From contig CAIYWI010000118.1 in NCBI GenBank assembly GCA_903929885.1, positions 19,518 to 83,517 on the forward strand: a DNA stretch of 64,000 nt, read 5' to 3'. This stretch comes from an uncultured Phycisphaerales bacterium (GTDB lineage: Bacteria > Planctomycetota > Phycisphaerae > Phycisphaerales > UBA1924). The translations under genes and the position numbers were made by a program. Numbering within the stretch: the first letter of the stretch is position 1; the number at the start of each line of letters is the position of its first letter. Below are positions 1 through 9,022 of this stretch, in pieces. Under the pieces are notes generated by a model. The model did no database searches. It was not told the origin of the DNA and was given only the letters and a program-made list of their open reading frames with translations.

Positions 1-1732
1 TGTCGGCATTGGTCCGCACGCCCAGGCGACGGTGCTTGTCCGACCACTTCATCACCTGCGTGAAGTCGCCGCTGAGCTTGGGCTCCATCGTCGAGATCGC
101 GCCGGCGATCACCTCGCCGCTCGTGCCGTCGATGCTGATCACGTCGTTGCGGCCGAAGGTCTTGCCCTTCACCGTCAGCTTGCCCTTGACCGGATCGATC
201 TCGAGCTCGCCCGCGCCCACCACGCAGCACTTGCCCCAGCCGCACGCGACGACGGCCGCGTGGCTCGTGCGTCCGCCCGTGCTCGTGAGGATGCCCGCCG
301 CCGAGTGCATGCCCTCGACGTCCTCGGGGCTCGTCTCCTTGCGGACCAGCAGCACGGCCTCGCCCTTCTTGGAACGCTCGACGGCCTCGGCGGCCGTGAA
401 GGCCAGCTTGCCCACCGCCGCGCCCGGCGACGCCGGGATGCCCTTGGTCAGCACTTCGGCCTTCTTCTTCGAGGCCGGATCGAAGCTCGGCAGCAGCAGC
501 TGCGTGAGGTCGGCCGCGGGGATGCGCAGCAGGCACGTCTCCTCGTCGATCAGCTTCTCGCGGACCATGTCGCACGCGATCCGCACCGCCGCCGAGCCCG
601 AGCGCTTGCCCGTGCGCGTCTGCAGCATGTACAGGCGACCCCGCTCGATCGTGAACTCGATGTCCTGCATGTCCTTGTAGTGCTTCTCGAGCTTCACCTT
701 GATCTCGAGCAGCTGCTTGTAGACTTCCTTGTTCCACTTGGGCATCTGGTCGACGTGCTGGGGCGTGCGGATGCCCGCCACCACGTCCTCGCCCTGGGCG
801 TTGATGAGGAACTCGCCGTAGAAGATGTTCTCGCCGGTGGCGGGGTTCCGCGTGAAGGCCACGCCCGTGCCCGAGTCCTCGCCCATGTTGCCGTAGGCCA
901 TCGACTGGATGTTCACCGCCGTGCCGTTGAGGCCCGAGATGCCCTGGATCCGCCGGTACGACACCGCGCGGTCGCCGTTCCAGCTCTTGAACACCGCCTC
1001 GATCGCCAGCTCCAGCTGCTTGAACGGGTTCTGCGGGAAGACTTCGCCCACGTACTTCTGGTACACCGACTTGTACTGGTCGCACAGCTCGCGCATGCCC
1101 TGCTCGGGCACGTCCGTGTCCAGCGTCGCCGAGTACTTCTTCTTGATCTTGTTGAAGGCCTCCTCGAAGTGGTGGTGGTCGACGCCCATCACCACGTCGC
1201 CGAACATGTTGATCAGGCGGCGGTACGCGTCGTACGCGAACCGCGCGTTCTTCGTGCTCGTCGCCAACCCCTCCACCGAGCGGTCCGTCAAGCCCAGGTT
1301 CAGGATCGTGTCCATCATGCCCGGCATGCTCACCGCCGCGCCCGAACGCACCGACACCAAAAGCGGATTCCCGTCGTCGCCGAACTTCTTGCCAGTCTCC
1401 TGCTCGAGGAACGAGATGTTCTTGTGCACCTCGTTCATCAACCCGTGAGGCAGACGCTGCCCGTTGCGGTAGTACAACGCGCACGTGTCCGTCGTGATCG
1501 TGAAGCCGGGGGGCACCGGCAGGCCGATGCTCGTCATGTCCGCAAGGTTCGCGCCCTTGCCCCCCAGCAGCTGCTTCATGTCCGCCGCGCCCTCGGTCAT
1601 CTTCCCGCCGAAGTAGTACACCATCTTCCCCGGCTTGGACCGCATCTTCGGATCGACCGCCGGCGCGAGCTTCTTGCTGGAAGTCCCCTTGGCGGCGGCA
1701 ACAGGCGTGCGGGCGGATGAGCTCTTCGACAT
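1..1732 (-). CDS. ppdK: Pyruvate, phosphate dikinase, N-terminal 577 residues (C-terminus outside the window)
   Basis: PPDK interconverts pyruvate + ATP + Pi and PEP + AMP + PPi through a phosphohistidine in the cytosol. The minus-strand reading frame opens at 1732 with a Ser/Ala/Lys-rich tail of about 35 residues, then the ATP-grasp start VYYFGGKMTEGAADMKQLLG and GKGANLADM. MPGMMDTILNLG follows, and the phosphohistidine loop GGRTSHAAVVACGWGK has its catalytic His at about residue 491. The family is about 870-900 residues long, so the PEP-binding TIM barrel lies beyond position 1. The start is the first ATG of the frame; the low-complexity tail could mean the true start is further in. The gene is divergent from atpG. 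Identity is secure from the two signature motifs. Confidence 0.95.
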   Translation of the reverse strand, partial: MSKSSSARTPVAAAKGTSSKKLAPAVDPKMRSKPGKMVYYFGGKMTEGAADMKQLLGGKGANLADMTSIGLPVPPGFTITTDTCALYYRNGQRLPHGLMNEVHKNISFLEQETGKKFGDDGNPLLVSVRSGAAVSMPGMMDTILNLGLTDRSVEGLATSTKNARFAYDAYRRLINMFGDVVMGVDHHHFEEAFNKIKKKYSATLDTDVPEQGMRELCDQYKSVYQKYVGEVFPQNPFKQLELAIEAVFKSWNGDRAVSYRRIQGISGLNGTAVNIQSMAYGNMGEDSGTGVAFTRNPATGENIFYGEFLINAQGEDVVAGIRTPQHVDQMPKWNKEVYKQLLEIKVKLEKHYKDMQDIEFTIERGRLYMLQTRTGKRSGSAAVRIACDMVREKLIDEETCLLRIPAADLTQLLLPSFDPASKKKAEVLTKGIPASPGAAVGKLAFTAAEAVERSKKGEAVLLVRKETSPEDVEGMHSAAGILTSTGGRTSHAAVVACGWGKCCVVGAGELEIDPVKGKLTVKGKTFGRNDVISIDGTSGEVIAGAISTMEPKLSGDFTQVMKWSDKHRRLGVRTNAD

Positions 1733-2129
1733 GTCGTTCAACACCTTTCTCTCGCCGGCTGCACCCTCGCAGCGCGGATGTTCTTCGTCGGGCCTCTCCC
1801 CTGTTCGGGGCAGGTCGCTCGCGACCCCTCGTGCACGCCCTCGGTGCACAAGCTCCCCATGCCGCCCGACTTGCGCCCGCACCCCATTCCCGAAGGCAAG
1901 GCCGACGTTCGCATTCCGATAGGCATGGCCGCGACAGAGGTTCGCACCTCCGAGCGCGGGGAGCATTTTAGCCGCCCGGCCGACTCTGGGCACGCCCCCG
2001 CGCGACGCCTTCTCGCGCCTCACGCCACAACGCCAACCCCGCTCCAACCCTTGCCACGCCCCAAACCGGCCTTCCACCCACGCCGCCACGTCGACCGCCC
2101 GCATCCACCCTTCCTACCCTTTCCTCCCT
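1733..2129. other. Intergenic region between divergent ppdK and atpG
   Basis: About 400 bp without a convincing gene. Long open frames here are shadows created by high GC. I see no clear sigma70 hexamers, REP or module A repeat. Promoters for both neighbours must lie here, but I cannot place them. Confidence 0.5.
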
Positions 2130-3014
2130 ATGGGCAAGACCCGCGAGATCAAGAAGCGCATCAAGGCCGTCGGCAACATCCGTCGCATCACCAAGACGAT
2201 GCAGATGATCGCCACGAGCAAGTTCGCCAGGGCCCAACAGGCCTCCTTGGCCACCAAGCCCTACACCGAGACCCTGTTCGACGTCCTGAGCGAACTCTCC
2301 GCCTCGCTCGGCGACGAGATCTCCCATCCGCTCCTGGCCTCGGGCCGCCCCGGCGCCAAGCCCCTCACCCTCGTCATCACCTCCGACCGCGGCCTGTGCG
2401 GCCCGTACAACGGCGGCGTCCTCCGCGCCTTGACCCAGCTCATGCGCGACAACCCCGCCCTCAAGGGCGGCGACATCGAGGTCGTCGGCAAGAAGGGCCA
2501 GAGCTTCCTCCGCTTCGCCGGCTACGGCATCACCCGCCATCACCAGCAGTTCGGCGACAAGCCCACCTACGCCTCCGTCCAGGAGCTCGCCTCCGAATAC
2601 ATCACCCGCTTCATCGCCGGCGAGATCTCCGCCGTGCGGGTGGTCTACATGAAGTTCCTCAGTGTCGGCCGCCAGGCGCCCACCGTGATGCAGCTGCTCC
2701 CCTTCGACACCTCCACCGCCGCCAGCAAGGCCGCCGGCGAGAAGAAGGCCGCCGCTCGCCTCTACGAGTTCAGCCCCGACGCCAAGTCGATGCTCGACGA
2801 CATTCTTCCGGCCGGCGTCAAGGCCGTGCTCTTCCAGGCCTTCAACGACGCCGTCGTCAGCGAGCACATCGCCCGCATGGTCGCCATGAAGGCCGCCACC
2901 GACAACGCGGGCAAGGCCGGCAAGCGCTACACCCTCATCTACAACCGCGCGCGTCAGGCCCAGATCACGACGGAACTCACCGAGATCATCTCGGGCGCCG
3001 CCGCCCTGGAGTGA
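2130..3014 (+). CDS. atpG: ATP synthase F1 gamma subunit
   Basis: This is the central rotor stalk of F1Fo ATP synthase, coupling proton flow to catalysis in the alpha/beta hexamer. The 294-residue product has the normal length. The N-terminal coiled-coil motif TREIKKRIKAVGNIRRITKT, then MIATSKFARAQ, the central VITSDRGLCGPYNGG, and the C-terminal YNRARQAQITTELTEIISGA are family hallmarks. The ATG at 2130 begins exactly at the family's usual MGKTREIKKRI; no Shine-Dalgarno is obvious. The oddity is context: no other atp gene flanks it (ppdK upstream on the other strand, a methyltransferase downstream). It is either split from the atp operon or a second gamma gene. Confidence 0.96.
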   Translation: MGKTREIKKRIKAVGNIRRITKTMQMIATSKFARAQQASLATKPYTETLFDVLSELSASLGDEISHPLLASGRPGAKPLTLVITSDRGLCGPYNGGVLRALTQLMRDNPALKGGDIEVVGKKGQSFLRFAGYGITRHHQQFGDKPTYASVQELASEYITRFIAGEISAVRVVYMKFLSVGRQAPTVMQLLPFDTSTAASKAAGEKKAAARLYEFSPDAKSMLDDILPAGVKAVLFQAFNDAVVSEHIARMVAMKAATDNAGKAGKRYTLIYNRARQAQITTELTEIISGAAALE

Positions 3015-3042
3015 ACCCGCCGCCTCCCCTTCGGCCCCCCGC

Positions 3043-3807
3043 ATGCGCAACCGCAAGACCTACGAGCGGGCCGACGTCGTCGGTCGCTACGCCGTCGCCT
3101 CGGACCTCTTCGGCGCCGAGCGCGTCCTGCTCGACCGCTGGACTCCCACCCTCGCCGAATGGTCGATGCTCGACCTGGGCGTCGGCGGCGGCCGCACCGC
3201 CCTCCACTTCGCCCCTCGCGTCCGCCGCTACGTCGGCACCGACTACGCCCAAGGCATGGTCGATGCCTGTCGCCATCGCTTCGCCGACCACCCCGACTGG
3301 CGCTTCGAACACTGCGACGCCCGCGACATGACCCGCTTCGAGGAGGCGAGCTTCGACCTCGTCCTCTTCTCCTTCAACGGCCTTGACTACATCAGCCACG
3401 ACGACCGGCTCAAGGCCCTCGCGCAGATCCGCCGCCTCCTCAAGCCCAACGCCATCTTCGCCTTCTCGGCTCACAACCTGAACGCCGCCCACCACGCCCT
3501 CCGCTGGCGCCGCACCGGCGCCATCTCCCGCCTCCCCGCCGACCTCGCCCGCTGGCTCCTCCTCCGCCTCTACAACGCCGGCACCCTCACCACCGCCGCC
3601 AGCGCCCCATACACGCGCCTCAACGACGGCACCTATCGCTTCGGCCTTCGTACCTACTACATCCGACCCGCCGCCCAAATCGCCCAACTCAAGGCCGCCG
3701 GCTTCACCGCCATCGAGCTGCTCGCCCAAGGCACCGGCGAAGACCTCACCAACAACCCCGACAACCAGGACGCAGCCCCGTATTACGTCTGCCATCGTGC
3801 CGAGTGA
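3043..3807 (+). CDS. Class I SAM-dependent methyltransferase
   Basis: The 254-residue protein has a Rossmann methyltransferase core: motif I LDLGVGGGRTALHFAP near residue 40, the acidic post-motif VGTDYAQGMVDACR, and ARDMTRFEEASFDLVLFSFN (motif IV region), followed by LAQIRRLLKPNAIFAFSAHN. The substrate cannot be read from sequence; the layout resembles the Methyltransf_25/11 group acting on small molecules or lipids. It follows atpG by 28 bp on the same strand and may be co-transcribed. A module A repeat and a REP sit directly after its stop codon. Confidence 0.85.
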   Translation: MRNRKTYERADVVGRYAVASDLFGAERVLLDRWTPTLAEWSMLDLGVGGGRTALHFAPRVRRYVGTDYAQGMVDACRHRFADHPDWRFEHCDARDMTRFEEASFDLVLFSFNGLDYISHDDRLKALAQIRRLLKPNAIFAFSAHNLNAAHHALRWRRTGAISRLPADLARWLLLRLYNAGTLTTAASAPYTRLNDGTYRFGLRTYYIRPAAQIAQLKAAGFTAIELLAQGTGEDLTNNPDNQDAAPYYVCHRAE

Positions 3808-3834
3808 ACGAAACGCTCGCACGAGAGGCAACAC

Positions 3835-3941
3835 GCGCAAAGACCCACAACCCCGCCACGACGCACGCCGCCCGGAGGGCGGACGACCGTTGCCGCGGGT
3901 GACCGAACCCGCTCCGCGGGTGAGGGAAACTCGTGGAAGGG
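3835..3941 (+). repeat. Module A structured repeat, copy A1
   Basis: First of four full copies (others near 25240, 29421 and 42659), all in the same orientation. Core: CCGCCC-GGA-GGGCGG hairpin, then an outer stem CCGCGGGT/ACTCGTGG (two G-T wobbles) enclosing ACCCGC/GCGGGT. It lies just past the methyltransferase stop codon. The family is not one I recognise. Confidence 0.8.
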
Positions 3942-3971
3942 CCCCGATCCGCGCCGCACGCCCGCACGTGT

Positions 3972-4026
3972 CCGTGGGCTCGCCCGCAAAGCCGGGCAGC
4001 GCACCGCGGCTCCATCTGGTGCGCCC
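3972..4026 (-). repeat. REP-like palindrome R1 (beta type, GGAG head)
   Basis: Read on the minus strand: GGCGCACCAGAT, the tetranucleotide GGAG, then a palindrome with arms CCGCGG/CCGTGG around a GCCCGG-CTTTG-CGGGC core. GGAG and GTAG are the classic REP head tetranucleotides. It sits 30 bp after module A copy A1 and fills the gap before the peptidase gene. Confidence 0.75.
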
Positions 4027-4135
4027 CAAAGCGGGCGACACATCGCGCCCCGCCCACGTTCGCGAGTAAAAACCACCGCCTCTTCACGGAAATCACATCG
4101 CCGGCGGCACGCGCCTCGCGTCAACAATCTCCCCC

Positions 4136-5740
4136 ATGCTCCACGCCCTCGCCGCCGCCTGCCTCCTTGCCCAACCCGGCGCATCCCTCCCCTCCATGAA
4201 GCCCCTCGCCGGCGCGGAGCGCTCCGCCTTCAAGGCCTCCTCCACCAACGCAGAGGTCGAGGCCTTCTGCGACGCCATGCCCGTCGCCGCCGCCCTCGTC
4301 CGTCGCCTCTCCCTCGGCAAGACCCATCAAGGCCGCGACATCCCCATGCTGGTTGTCGCCGACCCGCCCGTCGCCTCCCTCGAAGACGCCCTTGCCCGTG
4401 CCGCCATGCCCGACGTGCTCACCGTCGTCGCCATCGGCAACATCCACGCCGGCGAAGTCGACGGCAAGGAGGCCCTGATGATGCTCACGCGCGACCTGGC
4501 CATGTCGCGCGACCCCATCCTTCAGCGGCTTGTGCTCATCGTCGTCCCCAACTTCAACCCCGACGGCAACGAACCCTTCCGCACCGGCAACCGTCCCGGG
4601 CAGGACGGACCCGAACTCGGCCAAGGCAGCCGCGAGAACGCGCAAGGGCTCGACCTCAACCGCGACTTCATCAAGCTCGACGCCCCCGAGACCCGCGCCC
4701 TCGTCGACCTCCTCCACCGCTGGAAGGCCCACGCCTTCATCGACGCCCACACCACCGACGGCTCGTTTCACCGCTACATCATGACCTACGCCGGCCCCAA
4801 GCACCCCGCCGGCGACGCCTCCATCATCACCCACGTGCGCGACACGCTGCTCCCCGCCATCGGCAACCGCTTCCGCGAGACCGAACGCCCACGCGGCTGG
4901 GATTCCTTCTTCTACGGCAACTTCCCCCACGAGTTTGCACCCGCCGCGGCGGGCGACGAACCGCGAGCCCACGACCGCTGGGAGACCTTCCCCGCCGAAC
5001 CCCGCTACGCCACCACCTACGTCGGCCTTCGCTCGCGCGTGTCCATCCTCACCGAGTCCTACTCCTACGCGCCCTTCAAGGATCGCGTCGAGGCGCAACG
5101 CTCCTTCATCCGCGCCTCGCTGCAACAGCTGGCCGACGACGCCGTTTCGCTGCGGGCGCTCATCGATCGCGCCGACGCGAGAGCGCTCGCCTGCGTCGAC
5201 GAACCCGTCCCCGTGCGAACCGAGATGATCGCGGCACCCGATCGCGTGCTCGTGAAGGGCTGGGTCGAACGCATCGAGAACGGCCGCCGCGTGCCCACGC
5301 TCGAGACCATCGACCATGAGGTGGAGCACTTCGACCGCTTCAAGGGCACGGTGCACGTCCGCCGCCCCTTGGGCTGGGTCCTCTCGCCCGAGTGCCCTCA
5401 GGACGTCCTCGACCGGTTGCACATGCACGGCATCCGCACCGAGCGCATCGACTCGCCGCGTGAGATGAACCTCTCGACCTACGCCATCAAGAGCGCCAAG
5501 CCGGCCAGCCGCGTCTTCCAGAACCGCGTGCTGGTCCGCATCGACGCCGAACCGGGCGAACCTGCAATCACGCAAGTCCCCCCGGGCAGCACGATCGTGC
5601 CCGCCGCCCAGGAACTCGGCCACCTCGCGCTCATGATGCTCGAACCTGCGAGCGAGGACTCCCTGGCGACCTGGGGCTTCCTCGACGAGTTCCTTCGCGA
5701 GAGCTCGCCGGCCTTCCCGATCCGCCGCTGGGAGCGGTGA
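4136..5740 (+). CDS. M14-family zinc carboxypeptidase-like metallopeptidase, probably exported
   Basis: This 534-residue protein removes C-terminal residues or acts on peptide or amide substrates, if it behaves like M14 relatives. A short hydrophobic N-terminus (about residues 1-18, no strong basic n-region) suggests export. Zinc ligands are visible as H104-A-G-E107 in IGNIHAGEVDG and H205 in IDAHTTDG. The substrate-binding Asn-Arg pair is N175-R176 in LDLNRDF, and a likely catalytic Glu is in ILTESYSYAPF. About 200 residues beyond the catalytic domain form a beta-rich C-terminal region of unknown role. The first ATG is used; no SD is evident. The upstream gap is filled by module A and REP repeats. 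Confidence 0.87.
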   Translation: MLHALAAACLLAQPGASLPSMKPLAGAERSAFKASSTNAEVEAFCDAMPVAAALVRRLSLGKTHQGRDIPMLVVADPPVASLEDALARAAMPDVLTVVAIGNIHAGEVDGKEALMMLTRDLAMSRDPILQRLVLIVVPNFNPDGNEPFRTGNRPGQDGPELGQGSRENAQGLDLNRDFIKLDAPETRALVDLLHRWKAHAFIDAHTTDGSFHRYIMTYAGPKHPAGDASIITHVRDTLLPAIGNRFRETERPRGWDSFFYGNFPHEFAPAAAGDEPRAHDRWETFPAEPRYATTYVGLRSRVSILTESYSYAPFKDRVEAQRSFIRASLQQLADDAVSLRALIDRADARALACVDEPVPVRTEMIAAPDRVLVKGWVERIENGRRVPTLETIDHEVEHFDRFKGTVHVRRPLGWVLSPECPQDVLDRLHMHGIRTERIDSPREMNLSTYAIKSAKPASRVFQNRVLVRIDAEPGEPAITQVPPGSTIVPAAQELGHLALMMLEPASEDSLATWGFLDEFLRESSPAFPIRRWER

Positions 5741-6906
5741 TGGGCGGGGAAGGGCGTTGACCACAGTCGCGGCATGCAACGTGCAGCACACTTCGACAAG
5801 ATGCTCGACCTGTTGCAAACACCCCTCACAGGTGTCGAGAGGGTGAACCATGATCATCGCATGGTTCTTGACCCGACATCCGTCGGATTGCATCCGCCTC
5901 TTCGAGTGCCCGATCCTGAAAAAAGATTTGAAATTTGAGTTGACTCGCTTGCGGATGACCGACGTCGCTCGAAGAAACCGGCAGGAACGCGACGTCAACC
6001 CAGTCTCATGCACGGCCAGTGATGTCGCATGACAGCAACGTTCATGCGTCGATCGCGATGAAACACGTCGATTATGCCTAAAATAAGGCCAAAACAGTTG
6101 ACTTTGCAATGGTGCGCGGCATAAGATGTCGTGCAGGCTGTTCGATTTCATCGGAGTTGATCTTCCTTCAAGTTCCTCCCGCTCCGGCCTTCACCCTCAA
6201 CCTGATCGCGGCACGATCCGAGTCCGTTTCGGCTCCTGTCGCCTGCATCGCCTCCGGAACTGGGCGACACGTGATCGATCGTGCGGCATGACCGCGCCTC
6301 GAAGGAGGCGGGACGCGACATGCCCCCGCGGGAACCCCCCGCGGCTCCCGTGGACCGAACCGGTTGGACCTGATGGAGGTGATGGATGGAAGTGACAGAG
6401 AGATGGATGGAGCGACCGACCGACAACCCGATGTCCAAGCCAAACCGATGCATTCGCCTGCCCGCGCATGTTCGGCCCCTCCCCATGCCGCTGGCGTGTG
6501 GCCTCCCGAGGCGATGCGTTGGGAACAAGACTCGCTGCATGTTGTTATCTGAGCGGAAAGTGGCCTTTCACACGAACATTTGGCGGCGTTGCGTCGTAAG
6601 GCGTGTCTGCCGCCGCACGGTCGCCCGAAACTCCGGCTCTCTCGATCAAGCAGACCTTGATCTCGCCGTCTCCGCTCGATCCCGTGCCCCTTCAGTCCAC
6701 TCTCGACCAGATCCGAATCGCGTTCGGCCTCTGTCATTGTCGCGCGACTCTCGCCGGTGCAACCCCGACTCCCCGGGTTCCAAGCGTCGGCGTCTCGACG
6801 CGGCCCGGCATCGCCTCGACCTCTCCACCAACGTGGTGCTGAAACACCACATTCGTGCATCAACCAGCATCGACACCCACTCCGACCGAAAGGACACACT
6901 CCAGCC
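5741..6906. other. 1.2-kb gene-poor leader region, locally AT-richer
   Basis: No open frame here has gene-like codon use or a recognisable product; the few small frames (e.g. 5850-6032, 6109-6291) look random. The 5850-6130 stretch is clearly poorer in GC than its surroundings and holds a good sigma70-like promoter (6098-6127). Downstream are GC hairpins, such as GCCTCGAAGGAGGC near 6297 and CCGCGGGAACCCCCCGCGG near 6326, and short ATGGATGG-type repeats (6370-6415). The region may be a long leader of the 6.9-15.1 kb operon or encode an RNA. Confidence 0.5.
6098..6127 (+). promoter_or_regulatory. Sigma70-like promoter upstream of the Mre11/Rad50-like/PARG-like operon
   Basis: TTGACT at 6098-6103 and TAAGAT at 6122-6127, spaced by 18 bp, inside the most AT-rich stretch of the area. 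The first gene starts about 780 bp downstream, so it would drive a very long leader or a separate RNA. Confidence 0.45.
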
Positions 6907-7125
6907 ATGAGCGATCAACCGAAAGACACCTGGGTCCCCCACACCGACGGCGTGAAAGTCTGGGCCGTCAACACCCGCACCGGCAACTCGCGCCAACTTC
7001 TCGACGACCGCAGCTCCCGCATCGTCAGCGTCCATTCCACGGGCGAGGAAATTGGCATCGTTCTTGCAAACGGTCGAACCCGCGTCTGGAACCCTCGCAC
7101 CGACTCCCTCCGCACCTTCCTCTGA
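6907..7125 (+). CDS. Small hypothetical protein, 72 residues, first gene of the accessory operon
   Basis: The product starts MSDQPKDTWVPHTDGVKVWA and ends TRVWNPRTDSLRTFL. It has no signal peptide or membrane segment. Its strand pattern, with two W-plus-short-turn motifs (VKVWAVNTRTG, TRVWNPRTDS), resembles one or two beta-propeller blades. I do not recognise a family. The frame is open upstream to 6757, but ATG 6907 opens the segment with protein-like composition. The next gene begins 43 bp downstream behind a clear SD. Being first after the long leader, it could be a regulator or small partner of the operon; that is speculation. Confidence 0.6.
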   Translation: MSDQPKDTWVPHTDGVKVWAVNTRTGNSRQLLDDRSSRIVSVHSTGEEIGIVLANGRTRVWNPRTDSLRTFL

Positions 7126-7168
7126 ACCCGCACCACGCCCACGCGCCATTCAGGAGAAACCCCAGCCC

Positions 7169-7816
7169 ATGCCCAGTCTCTCCATCCGCCAGATCACCGA
7201 ACTCATCGATCGCTCCTCGCTCGCCTTCAAGCGTGTCGAGGGCACCGACCACGACGCGTACACCCTCGTCTGGCCCACGCAGACCTCCGAGTTCACGATC
7301 GACCTCCTGCTCGACGGGGACGAGGACGACGACGAGGACACCTTCATGGCGGTCGAGGTCACCAACGCGCTCACGATCCCCATCGACCACCCCGAAGCCG
7401 TCATCATCTATCACGAACTCCTCGCCCGCACCGGCTTCAACTCCGACATGAAGCTGTCCTTCAACTCCGGGTCCGGCCGCGTCAGTCTCTTCATCATCCG
7501 CGAGACTCCCGAGGAGGCCATCACCGACTCCGAGAATCTCGACCGCTTCGAATCCGTCATCACCCGCTTCGCCGGCGACGTCTGCCGCATCCTCGATCAC
7601 GTCGACGATGCGGTCGCCACCGGCAAGACCCGCCAACGCCGCCAGGTCGAGAAGTTCGACGCCGACGTCTGCAAGCTCTTCGCCGATGCCTGCGATCAGT
7701 TCGCCGGCCGCCTCTCGGTCGAGATCCCGCCCCGAGTCCCCCTCGCCGTCAAGTCCCCCGCCGCCCCCGCGCCCCCCACGACCTCGAAGTCGCCCAACAT
7801 CGATCGCCCGAACTGA
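7169..7816 (+). CDS. YbjN/secretion-chaperone-like hypothetical protein
   Basis: A 215-residue acidic cytosolic protein. ATG 7169 is preceded by AGGAG at 7151-7155, which decides this start over the longer frame from 7052. Residues 1-120 alternate strands and helices (IRQITELIDRSSLAFKRVEG, an acidic DGDEDDDED loop, VSLFIIRETPEE) in the manner of YbjN/type III secretion chaperone folds. A helical region follows, then a Pro-rich tail (PPRVPLAVKSPAAPAPP). The fold suggestion is weak. It is the second gene of the run and shows no catalytic motif. Confidence 0.6.
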   Translation: MPSLSIRQITELIDRSSLAFKRVEGTDHDAYTLVWPTQTSEFTIDLLLDGDEDDDEDTFMAVEVTNALTIPIDHPEAVIIYHELLARTGFNSDMKLSFNSGSGRVSLFIIRETPEEAITDSENLDRFESVITRFAGDVCRILDHVDDAVATGKTRQRRQVEKFDADVCKLFADACDQFAGRLSVEIPPRVPLAVKSPAAPAPPTTSKSPNIDRPN

Positions 7817-7891
7817 ACCGTCCGACCATCTCCCCGAACAACGCCCCGGACAACGCCCCGGACACAGCCGACCTCGCCCAGGAACACACGA

Positions 7892-8404
7892 ATGAACAAC
7901 CAACCCACCGAAGACACCGGCGACCTCACCCACCCCTGCCCCCACTGCGGCAGCGATCACGAATGCTGCGACCACCTCATCGTCCAGGTCGAGTGGACCG
8001 ACATGCTCCCCTACGCCCTCGACACCGACGCCATGGAGCAACTCACCACGCGTCTCGCCAAGGCTGTCGTCGCGCTCGTCGATGCCGATGCCGTCGAGAC
8101 CGCCCTCGCCGATCCCAAGGTCGGCAAGCCCCTCGCCGCCCTGCTCGGGCATGAAGACATCGACTGCCTCGACCCCGACGACATCGAGGGCAGCCAGTGG
8201 AACGGGGCGACGCTGCAGTACTGGCTCGATGTCGCCGCCGCCCAGCCCGGCTGCACCCTCGACAAGTGGGATTATCTCGCCGACGGTCCCGGCGGCTCGT
8301 GCTCCTTCGAGTCCATCTACGCCAAGGAAGGCGAGGCCGCCTTCGCCGCCATCGTCAAGCAGGTCAAGGCCGACATCGCCACGCTCAAGCGACTGGCGAC
8401 CTGA
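7892..8404 (+). CDS. Hypothetical protein with an N-terminal CPHC zinc-knuckle-like motif
   Basis: The 170-residue product begins MNNQPTEDTGDLTHPCPHCG and continues SDHECCDHL, so Cys/His residues at about 16, 19, 25-26 and 28 could bind zinc. The rest is acidic and helical, with many Asp/Glu (EDIDCLDPDDIEGSQ) and a C-terminal amphipathic helix. I do not recognise the family. It lies 75 bp after the YbjN-like gene in the same operon. The Cys cluster suggests nucleic-acid or protein contacts, but this is inference only. Confidence 0.6.
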   Translation: MNNQPTEDTGDLTHPCPHCGSDHECCDHLIVQVEWTDMLPYALDTDAMEQLTTRLAKAVVALVDADAVETALADPKVGKPLAALLGHEDIDCLDPDDIEGSQWNGATLQYWLDVAAAQPGCTLDKWDYLADGPGGSCSFESIYAKEGEAAFAAIVKQVKADIATLKRLAT

Positions 8405-8610
8405 TCGTCGAACCACAACGCCGCTCCGGCGCCAACGCCGGCCCATTCCGCCGACCCCCGCGGGGCCGGTCGGATGTCCTTCGCCCCGAGCCGCCCCGAG
8501 CCTGCCTCAAGAAAATGTCGGAATCCGTTGCCGCTGGAGGGCAAATCAGCCCCGCTCGACCGCCTGATGACATGAAGAACAGCCCCACCAGCAACACCCC
8601 GGAGCCCCTC

Positions 8611-8994
8611 ATGAACGCCATGTCCATGCCCGCCACCTGCACCCCCGCCCTCGACGACCTCTGCCCCGACACCATCGCCTCCGCGATCTGGTTCGAGTTG
8701 CCCTGCGTCGCCCTCGTCCCCGCCTCGACCGGACCCGTCGCCCTGAGCCAGGCGGAACTCCTCTGCGAGTTGGCGGCATACGCCTCGCTCTTCCGCCTCG
8801 CCTCCTTCAGCTTCTCCGCCCGCAGCGGCGAGGTCCTCTGCCACTGGCACGGCACGCCCGAACTCGACGACCCGGACCTTCTCGCCGCCGAGGTCCGCCG
8901 CGAGATCGCCCTCATCCGCCGCCTCGCCAACGGCGACGGCCCGCGAAGAGCCCTCCTCGCCGACCTGCCGGAAACGCTCGCCATGGCCGCCTGA
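8611..8994 (+). CDS. Hypothetical acidic protein, 127 residues
   Basis: The frame is open far upstream (from 8197), where it only mirrors the previous gene. ATG 8611 has GGAG at 8601-8604 and is chosen; ATG 8572 is the alternative. The product runs from MNAMSMPATCTPALDDLCPD to LADLPETLAMAA, with a Leu/Ala-rich helix (SQAELLCELAAYASLFRLA), a short strand pair around GEVLCHWHGTPEL and a C-terminal helix. No known domain, signal or membrane segment. Coding direction, SD and spacing fit the operon. Confidence 0.5.
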   Translation: MNAMSMPATCTPALDDLCPDTIASAIWFELPCVALVPASTGPVALSQAELLCELAAYASLFRLASFSFSARSGEVLCHWHGTPELDDPDLLAAEVRREIALIRRLANGDGPRRALLADLPETLAMAA

Positions 8995-9022
8995 ACCCCG
9001 CACCCCTCCGGACGCCTCCTCG

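Noticed and set aside
32..1720. 562-residue plus-strand open frame opposite ppdK
   Set aside because: The minus strand reads as PPDK with its signature motifs; the plus frame is an Arg/His/Leu-rich shadow.
4121..6151. 676-residue minus-strand frame
   Set aside because: Antisense to the M14 peptidase; Gly/Val/Glu-rich low complexity typical of antisense high-GC frames.
5850..6291. Two small plus-strand frames (60 residues each) in the leader
   Set aside because: No SD, no codon bias, no recognisable family; the second starts inside the promoter spacer.
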